From Alphaproteobacteria bacterium (lineage in GTDB: Bacteria > Pseudomonadota > Alphaproteobacteria > Puniceispirillales > Puniceispirillaceae): DNA of 9,995 bases. The number at the start of each line of letters is the position of its first letter. Position 1 is the stretch's first letter. Location of the stretch: assembly GCA_016780695.1 (NCBI GenBank), contig JADHLK010000046.1, positions 1 through 9,995 on the forward strand, read 5' to 3'. Positions 1 through 8,006 of this stretch are shown piece by piece. The notes below the pieces were generated by a model that had not been told where the DNA came from, ran no database searches, and was given only the letters and a program-made list of their open reading frames with translations. A program made the position numbers and the translations under genes.

Positions 1-613
1 CTCCTTCACCGCTTTTGCCTGCCATCCCGGTCCGGCTGGCGACCTGAACCACCTCCACTGTGTCCTCCCTGCGGCGGGCATTCTGTTCGGCAATATTTTG
101 ACGGCGCACCCCGCTGCGGCGGCGCAGGGTCAGCGCGATCGCCCCCACCATCGCCACCAGCAGGATCAAACCGGCCAGCTGGAACAGATAGATATAATCG
201 GTATAAAGCACCCGCCCGATTGCCCGCGTATTGCTGATCTCGCTGGCCACAGCCGTGGCTGAGGCGCGCAGCGCATCGACACTGAAAAAGGCGATCAGCA
301 ATTCCGCCAGCAACAGCCCGGCCACCCCCAGCCCAATCGGCAAATAGCGATGAAAGCCCTGGCGCAGCTCGCTGTAATTAATATCCAGCATCATCACCAC
401 AAACAAGAACAGCACCGCCACCGCCCCGACATAGACCACCACCAGCAGCATCGCCAGAAACTCCGCCCCCAGCAGCACAAACAGACCGGCCGCATTGAAA
501 AAGGCCAGAATCAGAAACAGCACTGAATGGACCGGGTTGCGCGCGGAAATCACCATCAGACCGGACAGGCAGCACACGCCGGCAAAAAGATAGAAAAACA
601 GGCTCTCAATCAT
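1..613 (-). CDS. nuoJ: NADH-quinone oxidoreductase subunit J, partial (3' end outside window)
   Basis: Membrane subunit of complex I, equivalent to mitochondrial ND6, next to NuoA, NuoH and NuoK near the quinone/E-channel region. I translated it by hand: ATG at 613-611 and 204 codons open to the window edge. It begins MIESLFFYLFAG and has about five hydrophobic segments (roughly residues 3-22, 28-48, 54-76, 91-113 and 140-162). The conserved third helix reads VVVYVGAVAVLFLFVVMM (residues 58-75), with Glu51 and Tyr61 at conserved positions. The tail after the last helix is basic and polar (RRRSGVRRQNIAEQ onward), as in alphaproteobacterial NuoJ, whose usual length is about 200-205. Only a few residues and the stop are therefore likely to be missing. 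A GGGGGA ribosome binding site (621-626) lies 7 nt upstream of the ATG, and 21 nt separate it from the nuoI stop. The family assignment is firm. Confidence 0.95.
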   Translation of the reverse strand, partial: MIESLFFYLFAGVCCLSGLMVISARNPVHSVLFLILAFFNAAGLFVLLGAEFLAMLLVVVYVGAVAVLFLFVVMMLDINYSELRQGFHRYLPIGLGVAGLLLAELLIAFFSVDALRASATAVASEISNTRAIGRVLYTDYIYLFQLAGLILLVAMVGAIALTLRRRSGVRRQNIAEQNARRREDTVEVVQVASRTGMAGKSGEG

Positions 614-634
614 CTGGATATCCCCCGCCCGTTC

Positions 635-1123
635 CTAGCGCCACCTGGCATCTGCGGCCAGATTGCGGGCAATTTCGCCTTCCCAGCGGTCACCATTGGC
701 CAGCAGCTTTTCCTTGTCATAGAACAGCTCTTCCCGGGTCTCGGTTGCGAATTCGAAATTCGGCCCCTCAACAATGGCATCGACCGGACAGGCTTCCTCA
801 CAAAAGCCGCAATAGATACATTTGGTCATATCAATATCATAGCGGGTTGTGCGGCGCGATCCGTCTGCGCGCGGCTCTGCCTCTATGGTAATGGCCTGCG
901 CCGGGCAGACTGCTTCACAGAGCTTGCAGGCAATGCACCGCTCCTCTCCATTGGGATAGCGGCGCAGCGCGTGCTCACCGCGAAAACGCGGCGAAATCGG
1001 CCCTTTTTCATAAGGATAATTCAGCGTCACCTTGGGCTTGAAAAAATACTTCAAGGTCAGCGCCAGCCCGCGCAACAGCTCCAGCAGCAGAAAGGAACGC
1101 AGGGCATTTACAGCAGCACGCAT
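635..1123 (-). CDS. nuoI: NADH-quinone oxidoreductase subunit I (2x[4Fe-4S] ferredoxin-like)
   Basis: Peripheral-arm subunit (mitochondrial TYKY/NDUFS8) that passes electrons from the NuoG clusters through N6a and N6b to N2 in NuoB. The 162 residues match the usual alphaproteobacterial length. Two classical CxxCxxCxxxCP motifs are intact: Cys63/66/69/73 (CIACKLCEAVCP) and Cys102/105/108/112 (CIYCGFCEEACPVDAI). The N-terminal region (about residues 8-30) is an amphipathic to hydrophobic helix that lies on the membrane arm in this family. KGPISPRFRGEHALRRYPNG before the first motif is also typical. A GGGGAG ribosome binding site (1134-1139) sits 10 nt before the ATG. It lies 29 nt after nuoH and 21 nt before nuoJ. 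No anomalies seen. Confidence 0.98.
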   Translation of the reverse strand: MRAAVNALRSFLLLELLRGLALTLKYFFKPKVTLNYPYEKGPISPRFRGEHALRRYPNGEERCIACKLCEAVCPAQAITIEAEPRADGSRRTTRYDIDMTKCIYCGFCEEACPVDAIVEGPNFEFATETREELFYDKEKLLANGDRWEGEIARNLAADARWR

Positions 1124-1152
1124 GACAGTCTCTCTCCCCTCTCGCCGCCCGC

Positions 1153-2175
1153 TTACCCGGCAAAGACCGGCAAATTACCGGTCGCCAGCAAAAAGCCTGC
1201 GGTCAGCACCACCCAAAGCAGCGAGAAAGGCAGAAAAATCTTCCAGCCCAGCCGCATCAGCTGATCATAGCGATAGCGCGGCGTTGTCGCCCGCATCCAC
1301 AAAAATACAAACAGAACAAGGCAGATTTTCAGCACAAACCAAATCGGCCCCGGCACCAGATTAAGCGGCCAGATGTCAAAAGGCGGCAACCAGCCCCCCA
1401 AAAACAGGACCGTGGTCATGCCGCTCATCAAAATCATATTGGCATATTCGCCAAGGAAAAACAGCGCAAAGCTCATAGAGGAATATTCGACAAAATACCC
1501 CGCCACCAACTCTGATTCCCCCTCCGGCAAGTCAAAGGGCGCACGGTTGGTTTCTGCCAAGGTGGAAATGAAAAACACAATAAACATCGGAAACAGCGGA
1601 ATACAGAACCAGAGGCCGCGCTGCGCTTCAATGATCGCTGTCAGATTGAGCGAGCCGACACAGAGCAGCACGGTGATAATCACCAGCCCCATCGACACCT
1701 CATAGGAAACCATCTGAGCCGCTGAGCGCAGCGCACCCAAAAAAGCATATTTCGAATTGCTGGCCCAGCCGGCCATGATAATGCCATAAACACCCAGCGA
1801 GGAAATCGCAAACAGATATAAAATGCCGACATTGATATCAGCCAGCACCAGCCCCTCACCAAACGGGATCACCGCCCAGGCCACCATCGCCAGCAAAAAG
1901 GTCAGCATCGGGGCCAGCAAAAAGACCGGCTTGTCCGCTCCGGCCGGCAGGATGGTCTCCTTGGCCAGCAGTTTCAGCGCATCAGCAAAGGGCTGCAGCA
2001 GGCCGAACGGGCCAACCACATTCGGCCCCTTACGCAGCTGCATCAAGCCGATAACCCGCCGCTCTGCCAGTGTCAGATAGGCCACGCCGATCAAGAGCGG
2101 CACGGCGATTGCCAGAATCTGAAGCAATATCCAGCCCAGCTCCAACGCGTAATCCAGCATCATTTCGCTCGTCAT
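1153..2175 (-). CDS. nuoH: NADH-quinone oxidoreductase subunit H
   Basis: Membrane subunit (mitochondrial ND1) that forms most of the quinone chamber and the start of the E-channel. The 340-residue product is highly hydrophobic with about eight transmembrane segments. Family signatures are present: AERRVIGLMQLRKGPN (residues 37-52), RSAAQMVSYE (150-159), and the acidic loop ETNRAPFDLPEGESELVAGY (208-227) that lines the quinone cavity. I chose the ATG at 2175 (MTSEMMLDYALELGW) because a GGAG ribosome binding site (2184-2187) lies 8 nt upstream and it starts 5 nt after the nuoG stop. An in-frame ATG at 2229 would add 18 non-family residues and overlap nuoG by about 50 nt. The GGAG spans the end of nuoG, so the two genes are probably translationally coupled. 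Confidence 0.97.
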   Translation of the reverse strand: MTSEMMLDYALELGWILLQILAIAVPLLIGVAYLTLAERRVIGLMQLRKGPNVVGPFGLLQPFADALKLLAKETILPAGADKPVFLLAPMLTFLLAMVAWAVIPFGEGLVLADINVGILYLFAISSLGVYGIIMAGWASNSKYAFLGALRSAAQMVSYEVSMGLVIITVLLCVGSLNLTAIIEAQRGLWFCIPLFPMFIVFFISTLAETNRAPFDLPEGESELVAGYFVEYSSMSFALFFLGEYANMILMSGMTTVLFLGGWLPPFDIWPLNLVPGPIWFVLKICLVLFVFLWMRATTPRYRYDQLMRLGWKIFLPFSLLWVVLTAGFLLATGNLPVFAG

Positions 2176-2180
2176 GCCTG

Positions 2181-4241
2181 TTACTCCGCTGCCTGTGCCG
2201 CATCCGGCTGTCCGGCTGCCTTGCGACAAGCAGCCATGGTTTGGGACGCCCGGCTGATTGCACAGCTCATATAAAACTCAGTCAGCCCGGCCTCAACAAC
2301 GCCGCCCTTGAGGCGCGCTGTCGAACCGAATTTTCCCCATTTCGCCGGCGTGATCTCATCCAGTTCGGCAAATTGTGGATGGCTGGCACAAAGCATCTGG
2401 CGCAACTCATCCAGACTGTCAAAGCCCAGATTGACCCCCAGCAACTCAGCCAGCGCGCGGATAATCGCCCAATCTTCACGCGCCTCACCGGGGGGAAAGA
2501 CAGCGCGCAGCCCTTGCTGCACCCGCCCCTCAAAATTCACATAAAGCCCGTTCTTTTCTGTCCAGGCCGCAGCCGGCAAAACCAAATCAGCCGCGTGCGC
2601 CCCAGCATCGCCATGATGGCCCTGATAGACCGTAAAGCATTTCTCCAGCCCAGCCAGATCCAGCTCATCAGCACCCAGCAGCCACAAAAGCTTCAAAGAC
2701 CCGGCGCGCGCCGCAGACAGCATTTCAGCAACTGCCATGCCGCCCTTGCTCGGTACCGCCCCAATATCCAGACCAGCCACCCGTGAGGCAGCATTATGCA
2801 GGACATTAAACCCGTTCCAGCCCTTGCCTGTCATGCCGGTCTGCTCAGCAATTTGGCGCGCCTTGCCCAAAATTGCCGCCCCGTCAGCCCGCCGCAATGC
2901 CCCGCTGCCCAGAATCAGCATCGGCCGCTCAGCCTGTTGCAAGAGCTGGGCAAAAGGATGGCTGCCGTCAGCGATACCGGCCAGCAGCTCTGCCTCCTCA
3001 CCCAGCCATTCAGACGGGTAGGTCAAATCCATTTCTGGCCCGATATGGGCGATCTTGATATCGGAGTTCAGCCAGCGCCGCCTGATCCGCGCATTCATCA
3101 CCGGTGCTTCCAGCCTTGGATTGCTGCCAATAATCAGCAGCGCATCCGCCTCATCAATACCGGCGATTGTCGAATTGAACAGATAAGAGGCGCGCCGCTT
3201 GCCATCCAGCTTGGCCCCGTCCTGACGGCAGTCCAGATGCGGGCTGCCCAGCTTGTCCATCAGCGTCTTGACAGCAAAAATACTTTCCGCATCCAGCTGA
3301 TCACCAATAACCGCCCCCATACCAGCAGGCCGCGCCTTTTTTATCGCCGCCCGCAAGGCTTCCAGCGCTTCTGGCCAGCTGGCCGGGTGCAATCGGCCAT
3401 CTGACCCGCGCAGATAGGGCTGATCCAGCCTTTGCCGCCGCAAGCCGTCAATCGCATAGCGGGCCTTGTCTGAAATCCATTCCTCATTTACCACTTCATT
3501 AAGGCGCGGCAACACACGCAGAACCTGACCGCCACGGGCATCAATGCGAATATTGGACCCTTGGGCATCCATCACATCCACCGATTCCACCTTGTTCAGC
3601 TCCCACGGGCGCGAAACAAAGGCATAAGGCTGGCTGGTCAGCGCGCCAACCGGACAGAGATCGATCACATTGGCCGATAATTCAGAAGCCAGCGTCTTTT
3701 CCAGATAGGTGGTGATTTCCATCGTCTCCCCACGGCCAATCGCGCCCAGATCCGGCACGCCAGCGACCTCAGTGGCAAAGCGAACGCAGCGCGTGCAATG
3801 GATACAGCGGGTCATCACCGTCTTGATCAGCGGGCCCATATGCTTTTCATCCACCGCGCGCTTGTTTTCCGTGTAGCGCGACGCATCCCCGCCAAAGGCC
3901 ATCGCCTGATCCTGCAAATCGCACTCACCGCCCTGATCACAGATAGGGCAATCAAGGGGATGATTGGCCAGCAGGAATTCCATTACCCCCTCACGGGCTT
4001 TTTTCACCCGCTCAGACTGGGTATCAATGGCCATCCCGTCAGCCGCCGGCATGGCACAGCTGGCAATCGGTTTCGGAGCCCGCTCCATATCCACCAGACA
4101 CATCCGGCAATTACCAGCGATAGACAGCCTGTCATGATAGCAGAAGCGGGGAATCTCAAAACCGGCTTCCTCACAGGCCTGCAGCACGGTTGCCCCGGCC
4201 TCGACCTCTACCTCAATCCCGTTGACGGTCAGTTTTGGCAT
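2181..4241 (-). CDS. nuoG: NADH-quinone oxidoreductase subunit G
   Basis: Largest subunit of the NADH-oxidising module (mitochondrial 75-kDa/NDUFS1), 686 residues, relaying electrons from the FMN subunit through N1b, N4 and N5. The N-terminal 2Fe-2S domain has Cys34, Cys45, Cys48 and Cys62 (N1b). His94 with Cys98, Cys101 and Cys107 (HPLDCPICDQGGEC) matches N5. Cys146, Cys149 and Cys152 with Cys196 (NVIDLCPVGA) match N4. The stretch from about 197 to 290 contains no cysteine, so the extra cluster N7 of E. coli and Thermus is absent, as in alphaproteobacteria and mitochondria. The rest is a molybdopterin-oxidoreductase-like fold that has lost its cofactor in this family. A purine-rich ribosome binding site (AGGAGAGGGA, 4251-4260) precedes the ATG; the gap after nuoF is 17 nt. 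Confidence 0.98.
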   Translation of the reverse strand: MPKLTVNGIEVEVEAGATVLQACEEAGFEIPRFCYHDRLSIAGNCRMCLVDMERAPKPIASCAMPAADGMAIDTQSERVKKAREGVMEFLLANHPLDCPICDQGGECDLQDQAMAFGGDASRYTENKRAVDEKHMGPLIKTVMTRCIHCTRCVRFATEVAGVPDLGAIGRGETMEITTYLEKTLASELSANVIDLCPVGALTSQPYAFVSRPWELNKVESVDVMDAQGSNIRIDARGGQVLRVLPRLNEVVNEEWISDKARYAIDGLRRQRLDQPYLRGSDGRLHPASWPEALEALRAAIKKARPAGMGAVIGDQLDAESIFAVKTLMDKLGSPHLDCRQDGAKLDGKRRASYLFNSTIAGIDEADALLIIGSNPRLEAPVMNARIRRRWLNSDIKIAHIGPEMDLTYPSEWLGEEAELLAGIADGSHPFAQLLQQAERPMLILGSGALRRADGAAILGKARQIAEQTGMTGKGWNGFNVLHNAASRVAGLDIGAVPSKGGMAVAEMLSAARAGSLKLLWLLGADELDLAGLEKCFTVYQGHHGDAGAHAADLVLPAAAWTEKNGLYVNFEGRVQQGLRAVFPPGEAREDWAIIRALAELLGVNLGFDSLDELRQMLCASHPQFAELDEITPAKWGKFGSTARLKGGVVEAGLTEFYMSCAISRASQTMAACRKAAGQPDAAQAAE
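2184..2187 (-). promoter_or_regulatory. Ribosome binding site deciding the nuoH start
   Basis: GGAG on the minus strand, formed by the last sense codons of nuoG just before its TAA and 8 nt before the nuoH ATG at 2175. The site lies where a ribosome finishing nuoG would stop, consistent with re-initiation. Confidence 0.65.
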
Positions 4242-4258
4242 GGCTTGGCTTCCCTCTC

Positions 4259-5545
4259 CTACTCAGCCGCCCGCACCACAGCCGCACGGGCAGCAATGCG
4301 CCGTTCCAGCTCTGGCCGGAAATGCCGGATCAGCCCCTGAATAGGCCAGGCCGCCGCATCCCCCAGCGCGCAAATCGTATGGCCTTCCACCTGCTTGGTC
4401 ACTTCCCAGAGCGTATCAATTTCATGGGCTTCTGCCTCGCCGCGCACCATCCTGTCCATCATCCGAAACATCCAGCCGGTTCCCTCTCGGCACGGCGTGC
4501 ATTGCCCGCAGCTTTCATGCTTGTAGAAATAGGAAATTCGGCTGATCGCCCGCACAATATCAGTGCTTTTATCCATAACGATTATGCCAGCTGTGCCGAG
4601 ACCCGTTCCCGCCTCTTTCAGCGCGTCAAAATCCATCGTCATGGTCGCGCAGACTTCGCGGGTAATCAGCGGCGTTGAGGACCCGCCCGGGATCACCGCC
4701 AGCAGATTATTCCAGCCGCCGCGCACCCCACCAGCGTGCTTTTCCAACAGCTCGCGCAGGGGAATCCCCATCTCTTCTTCGACATTGCACGGGTTGTTCA
4801 CATGACCGGAAATACAAAATAGCTTGGTGCCAGTATTGTTTTCCTTGCCCAGCCCGGCAAACCAGCTGCCTCCGCGGCGCAGAATTGTCGGGGCCACCGC
4901 AATCGATTCCACATTATTAATAGTGGTCGGACTACCATATAACCCTACCCCGGCCGGAAAAGGCGGCTTCAGGCGCGGCTGACCCTTGCGGCCTTCCAGT
5001 GACTCCAGCAAGGCGGTCTCCTCGCCGCAAATATAAGCCCCGGCCCCACGATGCAGATATATATCAAATGGCCAGCCCGATCCGGCCGCATCCTTGCCCA
5101 GCAAACCAGCTTCATAAGCCTCATCAATAGCGGCCTGTAAAACCTTGGCTTCATTGACGAATTCACCGCGAATATAAATATAGGCAGCCTGCGCACGCAT
5201 GGCAAAACCTGCCACCACACAGCCTTCCAGCAATTTATGCGGCTCATGCCGGAGAATATCGCGATCCTTGCAGGTGCCGGGCTCTGATTCATCAGCATTG
5301 ACCACCAGATAATGGGGTCGTGCGCCCACTTCCTTTGGCATGAAAGACCATTTCAGGCCGGTCGGAAACCCAGCCCCGCCGCGCCCGCGCAGGCCAGAGG
5401 CTTTGACTTCCTCAATAATCGCGTCATGGCCGCGTGCCAGAATGGCAGCTGTGTTATCCCAGTCGCCGCGCGATCTGGCTCCGGCCAGCATGGCATCGCC
5501 CCAGCCGTAAATATTGGTAAAAATGCGATCCTTATCGTCAAGCAT
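4259..5545 (-). CDS. nuoF: NADH-quinone oxidoreductase subunit F (NADH/FMN-binding)
   Basis: Catalytic entry point of complex I (mitochondrial 51-kDa/NDUFV1). It binds NADH and FMN and carries 4Fe-4S cluster N3. The 428 residues are full length. The glycine-rich loop GLRGRGGAGFPTGLKW (residues 51-66) and VVNADESEPGTCKDR (81-95) belong to the FMN/NADH site. YICGEETALLESLEGRKGQP (171-190) is the second family signature. N3 ligands are Cys346, Cys349 and Cys352 (ESCGQCTPCREGTGW) plus Cys392 (HTICALGDAAAWP). The start overlaps the end of nuoE by 8 nt (ATGCTTGA). An AGAAAGG ribosome binding site (5552-5558) lies 6 nt upstream, inside nuoE, so coupling is likely. No missing catalytic or cluster residue was seen. 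Confidence 0.99.
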   Translation of the reverse strand: MLDDKDRIFTNIYGWGDAMLAGARSRGDWDNTAAILARGHDAIIEEVKASGLRGRGGAGFPTGLKWSFMPKEVGARPHYLVVNADESEPGTCKDRDILRHEPHKLLEGCVVAGFAMRAQAAYIYIRGEFVNEAKVLQAAIDEAYEAGLLGKDAAGSGWPFDIYLHRGAGAYICGEETALLESLEGRKGQPRLKPPFPAGVGLYGSPTTINNVESIAVAPTILRRGGSWFAGLGKENNTGTKLFCISGHVNNPCNVEEEMGIPLRELLEKHAGGVRGGWNNLLAVIPGGSSTPLITREVCATMTMDFDALKEAGTGLGTAGIIVMDKSTDIVRAISRISYFYKHESCGQCTPCREGTGWMFRMMDRMVRGEAEAHEIDTLWEVTKQVEGHTICALGDAAAWPIQGLIRHFRPELERRIAARAAVVRAAE

Positions 5546-6182
5546 GGCGAGCCTTTCTGGCGGTCCGCGCCTTTTTTGGCTTCAGTCCGGCCAGGCTGGT
5601 CGGCCCGGCCGCTGATTGAGAGCCCTGCCGCCCGGCAACCGATCCCGGCGCAGGCGGCTTGCCCGCTGCCAGTGCCTCCAGCAGGCGGGCGGTGCTATCA
5701 TAATCCAAATCTTCATAGAAATCGTCATTCACCTGCACAATCGGCGCGTTCACGCAGGCCCCCAGACATTCCACCTCCAACAGGCTGAATTGGCCATCCG
5801 GGGTCGTTTCACCAGAGGCAATACCCAGCTTGTCCTTGATACAGCGGGTCACATCATCCGAGCCGCGCAGCATACATGGGGTTGTGCCGCATAATTGCAG
5901 GAAATAGCGGCCTACCGGCTTCAGGTTGAACATGGTATAGAAGCTGGCCACCTCCAGCACCCGGATTTTCGCCATATCGAGGCGCTTGGCAATCTCCTCA
6001 ATTGCTGCCATCGGGATCCAGTTATCATGCTGGCGCTGGGCCAGATCCAGCAGCGGCATCACGGCAGACGCCTTGCGTTCCGGCGGATATTTGGCCAGAA
6101 TCCGTTTAATTTCCTTTTCATTGGCAGCGGTAAAGGCGAAGCTTTCCGGCTGCTCTTCTGCGATCAGCGCCTCAATACTCAT
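5538..6182 (-). CDS. nuoE: NADH-quinone oxidoreductase subunit E ([2Fe-2S] N1a)
   Basis: Thioredoxin-fold partner of NuoF (mitochondrial 24-kDa/NDUFV2) that carries 2Fe-2S cluster N1a. The cluster ligands are Cys98 and Cys103 (QLCGTTPCML), then Cys139 and Cys143 (VECLGACVNAPI), which is the expected spacing. The N-terminal helical region includes YPPERKASAVMPLLDLAQRQ (32-51) and the segment EVASFYTMFN (77-86). The conserved fold ends near residue 172. About 40 further residues (173-214) are rich in Ala, Gly, Pro, Lys and Arg and end in a strongly basic segment (KPKKARTARKARHA); similar variable tails occur in some alphaproteobacterial NuoE. Start and stop are tightly packed: ATGA is shared with the nuoD stop (4-nt overlap), and the 3' end overlaps nuoF by 8 nt. 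Confidence 0.98.
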   Translation of the reverse strand: MSIEALIAEEQPESFAFTAANEKEIKRILAKYPPERKASAVMPLLDLAQRQHDNWIPMAAIEEIAKRLDMAKIRVLEVASFYTMFNLKPVGRYFLQLCGTTPCMLRGSDDVTRCIKDKLGIASGETTPDGQFSLLEVECLGACVNAPIVQVNDDFYEDLDYDSTARLLEALAAGKPPAPGSVAGRQGSQSAAGPTSLAGLKPKKARTARKARHA

Positions 6183-7357
6183 CTGTCAATCTCACCAAAG
6201 ACAATATCCAGCGACCCGATAATCGCCACCGAATCAGCCAGCATATGGCCGCGCGACATATAATCCACCGCAGCCATGAAATAATAACCCGGCCCTCGTA
6301 AGCGGCAACGCCAGGGCTTATTCGTGCCATCCGCTACCAGATAGACACCAAATTCACCCTTCGGGGCCTCTACCGCTGTATAGCTGTCACCGGCCGGCAC
6401 ATGAAAGCCCTCTGTATAGAGCTTGAAATGCTGGATCAACGCTTCCATGGATTGTTTCATCTCAGCCCGCCGCGGCGGTGTGATTTTATGATTTTGTGCC
6501 AGCACCGGCCCGTCCGGCATTTCCTCTATCGCCTGACGAATAATCCGCAGCGATTGACGCATTTCTTCAATCCGCACCAGATAGCGGGCATAGCAATCAC
6601 CGGTCTTGCCCACCGGCACATCAAAATCCATCTTCTCATAGACATCATAGGGCTGGGATTTGCGTAAATCCCATGGCAGGCCGGTGGCCCGCAAGACAAC
6701 CCCGGTCATCCCCAGACCCAGAGCCTCCTCGGTATCCAGAACACCGATATCCACTGTTCGCTGTTTGAAAATCCGGTTTTCCGTCAACAAAGTTTCCAGA
6801 TCAGCGATGAAGTCGGGAAACTTATCCGCCCAGGCCAGAATATCCTCAACCAGCCCATCAGGCAGGTCCTGATGCACCCCGCCGGGCCGGAAATAGGCCG
6901 CGTGCAGGCGCGCCCCGGAGGCCCGCTCATAAAATTCCATCAGCGTCTCACGCTCTTCAAAACCCCAGAGCAGCGGCGTAATCGCCCCGACATCAATGGC
7001 AAAAGTAGTCAGGTTCAACAGATGGTTCAACACCCGGCCAATCTCGCAATAAAGCACCCGGATATACTGGCCGCGCTCCGGCACCTCTATATGCAGGGCC
7101 TTTTCAATCGCCAGCGCCCAGGCGTGTTCCTGATTCATCGGCGAAACATAATCCAGCCGGTCAAAATAAGGCAGGGCTTGCAGATAGGTCTTGTTCTCGA
7201 TCAGCTTTTCCGTGCCACGATGCAACAGGCCGATATGCGGATCGGCGCGCTCTATCACCTCGCCATCCATTTCCAGCACCAGTCGCAAAACCCCGTGTGC
7301 AGCCGGATGTTGCGGGCCAAAATTCAGCGTCAGGGGCCGTATCTGCATATCACCCAT
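6179..7357 (-). CDS. nuoD: NADH-quinone oxidoreductase subunit D
   Basis: Peripheral-arm subunit (mitochondrial 49-kDa/NDUFS2) descended from the large subunit of NiFe hydrogenases. With NuoB it forms the quinone-reduction site. The 392-residue product contains GPQHPAAHGVLRL (14-26) with His21 and FDRLDYVSPM (65-74) with Tyr70. These correspond to the His/Tyr pair that contacts the quinone headgroup in solved complexes. GLLHRGTEKL (43-52) and RPGGVHQDLP are further signatures, and the C-terminus is the typical IIGSLDIVFGEIDR. I chose the ATG at 7357 because GGGGAG (7365-7370) lies 7 nt upstream and the start overlaps the nuoC stop by 8 nt. An in-frame ATG at 7525 would add 56 residues that are simply nuoC read in another frame. 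One oddity: the segment before the C-terminal signature reads GPGYYFM where homologues I remember have APGFAHL. Confidence 0.97.
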   Translation of the reverse strand: MGDMQIRPLTLNFGPQHPAAHGVLRLVLEMDGEVIERADPHIGLLHRGTEKLIENKTYLQALPYFDRLDYVSPMNQEHAWALAIEKALHIEVPERGQYIRVLYCEIGRVLNHLLNLTTFAIDVGAITPLLWGFEERETLMEFYERASGARLHAAYFRPGGVHQDLPDGLVEDILAWADKFPDFIADLETLLTENRIFKQRTVDIGVLDTEEALGLGMTGVVLRATGLPWDLRKSQPYDVYEKMDFDVPVGKTGDCYARYLVRIEEMRQSLRIIRQAIEEMPDGPVLAQNHKITPPRRAEMKQSMEALIQHFKLYTEGFHVPAGDSYTAVEAPKGEFGVYLVADGTNKPWRCRLRGPGYYFMAAVDYMSRGHMLADSVAIIGSLDIVFGEIDR

Positions 7358-8006
7358 TGGCTGTCTCCCCGTCTTCTGCTTCTGCCGGCTGGTCAGCCGC
7401 ACTGTCTGGCTCGCCCAGCATCCCTTCCCAGGGGCTGAGGAAGTCAAAATCACGATATTCCTGCACCAACTGGACCGGCTGATAGATGACACGGCGCTGG
7501 GTATCGTCATAGCGCACCTCAACATGGCCAGTCAGCGGAAAATCCTTGCGCAGCGGGTGGCCTTCAAACCCATAATCGGTCAACAGGCGGCGCAAATCCG
7601 GATGGCCGGAAAAGAAAATGCCGAACATATCCCAGATTTCCCGCTCCGCCCAATTGGCCGAGGCAAAAATTGGCACGCTGGACGGCACAATCTCGCCCTC
7701 TTCTACTTCAGCTATTAGCCGCACCCGCTGATTATAGCGCACGCTCAGCAGCTGCCAGACCAGATCAAAGCGGGCCGGACGCTCCGGCCAATCAACCGCT
7801 GTAACATCTGTCAGCTGGCGACATTCCAGAGCTTGGCCATCGCGCAGGGCCAGCAGAATTTCAGCAACCTTTGCCAGCTCGGCGCGCAACACAATCTCGC
7901 GATTATGGATATCAGCCGCCAGCACCAGATCAGAGAGGCTGGCCTCAATCACCTTGAGAAAACCGGCCTGGCTTTGCTCCATTTGCCTGCTGTCTGTTGC
8001 GTCCAT
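7350..8006 (-). CDS. nuoC: NADH-quinone oxidoreductase subunit C
   Basis: Peripheral-arm scaffold subunit (mitochondrial 30-kDa/NDUFS3) that packs against NuoD and NuoB and carries no cofactor. The 218-residue product has the family signature ANWAEREIWDMFGIFFSGHP (117-136) followed by LLTDYGFEGHPLRKDFPL (141-158). The tail EYRDFDFLSPWEGM (183-196) is typical of alphaproteobacteria, with a short acidic extension after it. NuoC and NuoD are separate proteins here, unlike the fused NuoCD of E. coli. The gene starts 65 nt after nuoB, the widest gap in the cluster. The nearest Shine-Dalgarno-like sequence is AAGG, 5 nt before the ATG, and stronger AGAGGG copies lie further upstream in a 12-bp tandem repeat. 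A second in-frame ATG at codon 9 would shorten it slightly and cannot be excluded. Confidence 0.97.
   Translation of the reverse strand: MDATDSRQMEQSQAGFLKVIEASLSDLVLAADIHNREIVLRAELAKVAEILLALRDGQALECRQLTDVTAVDWPERPARFDLVWQLLSVRYNQRVRLIAEVEEGEIVPSSVPIFASANWAEREIWDMFGIFFSGHPDLRRLLTDYGFEGHPLRKDFPLTGHVEVRYDDTQRRVIYQPVQLVQEYRDFDFLSPWEGMLGEPDSAADQPAEAEDGETANG
7365..7370 (-). promoter_or_regulatory. Ribosome binding site deciding the nuoD start
   Basis: GGGGAG on the minus strand, inside the last codons of nuoC and 7 nt before the nuoD ATG at 7357. It selects this start over an ATG at 7348 (MQIRPL) and an unrelated upstream ATG at 7525. Confidence 0.75.

Noticed and set aside
527..1264. Long plus-strand open frame (245 codons) across nuoJ, nuoI and nuoH
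   Set aside because: It is antisense to three clearly conserved nuo genes, its translation resembles no protein family, and no convincing ribosome binding site precedes it. Long antisense frames are common opposite GC-rich coding sequence.
2070..2786. Plus-strand open frame (238 codons) opposite nuoG and nuoH
   Set aside because: Antisense shadow of nuoG/nuoH with atypical composition (many Arg, Ser, Gln, Pro) and no recognisable domain.
6872..7438. Plus-strand open frame (188 codons) opposite nuoD and nuoC
   Set aside because: Entirely antisense to nuoD/nuoC and without family resemblance.
7358..7525. N-terminal extension of nuoD by 56 residues
   Set aside because: The extension is nuoC read in another frame and lacks the family pattern. 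The ATG at 7357 has a well-placed ribosome binding site and gives the normal NuoD N-terminus.
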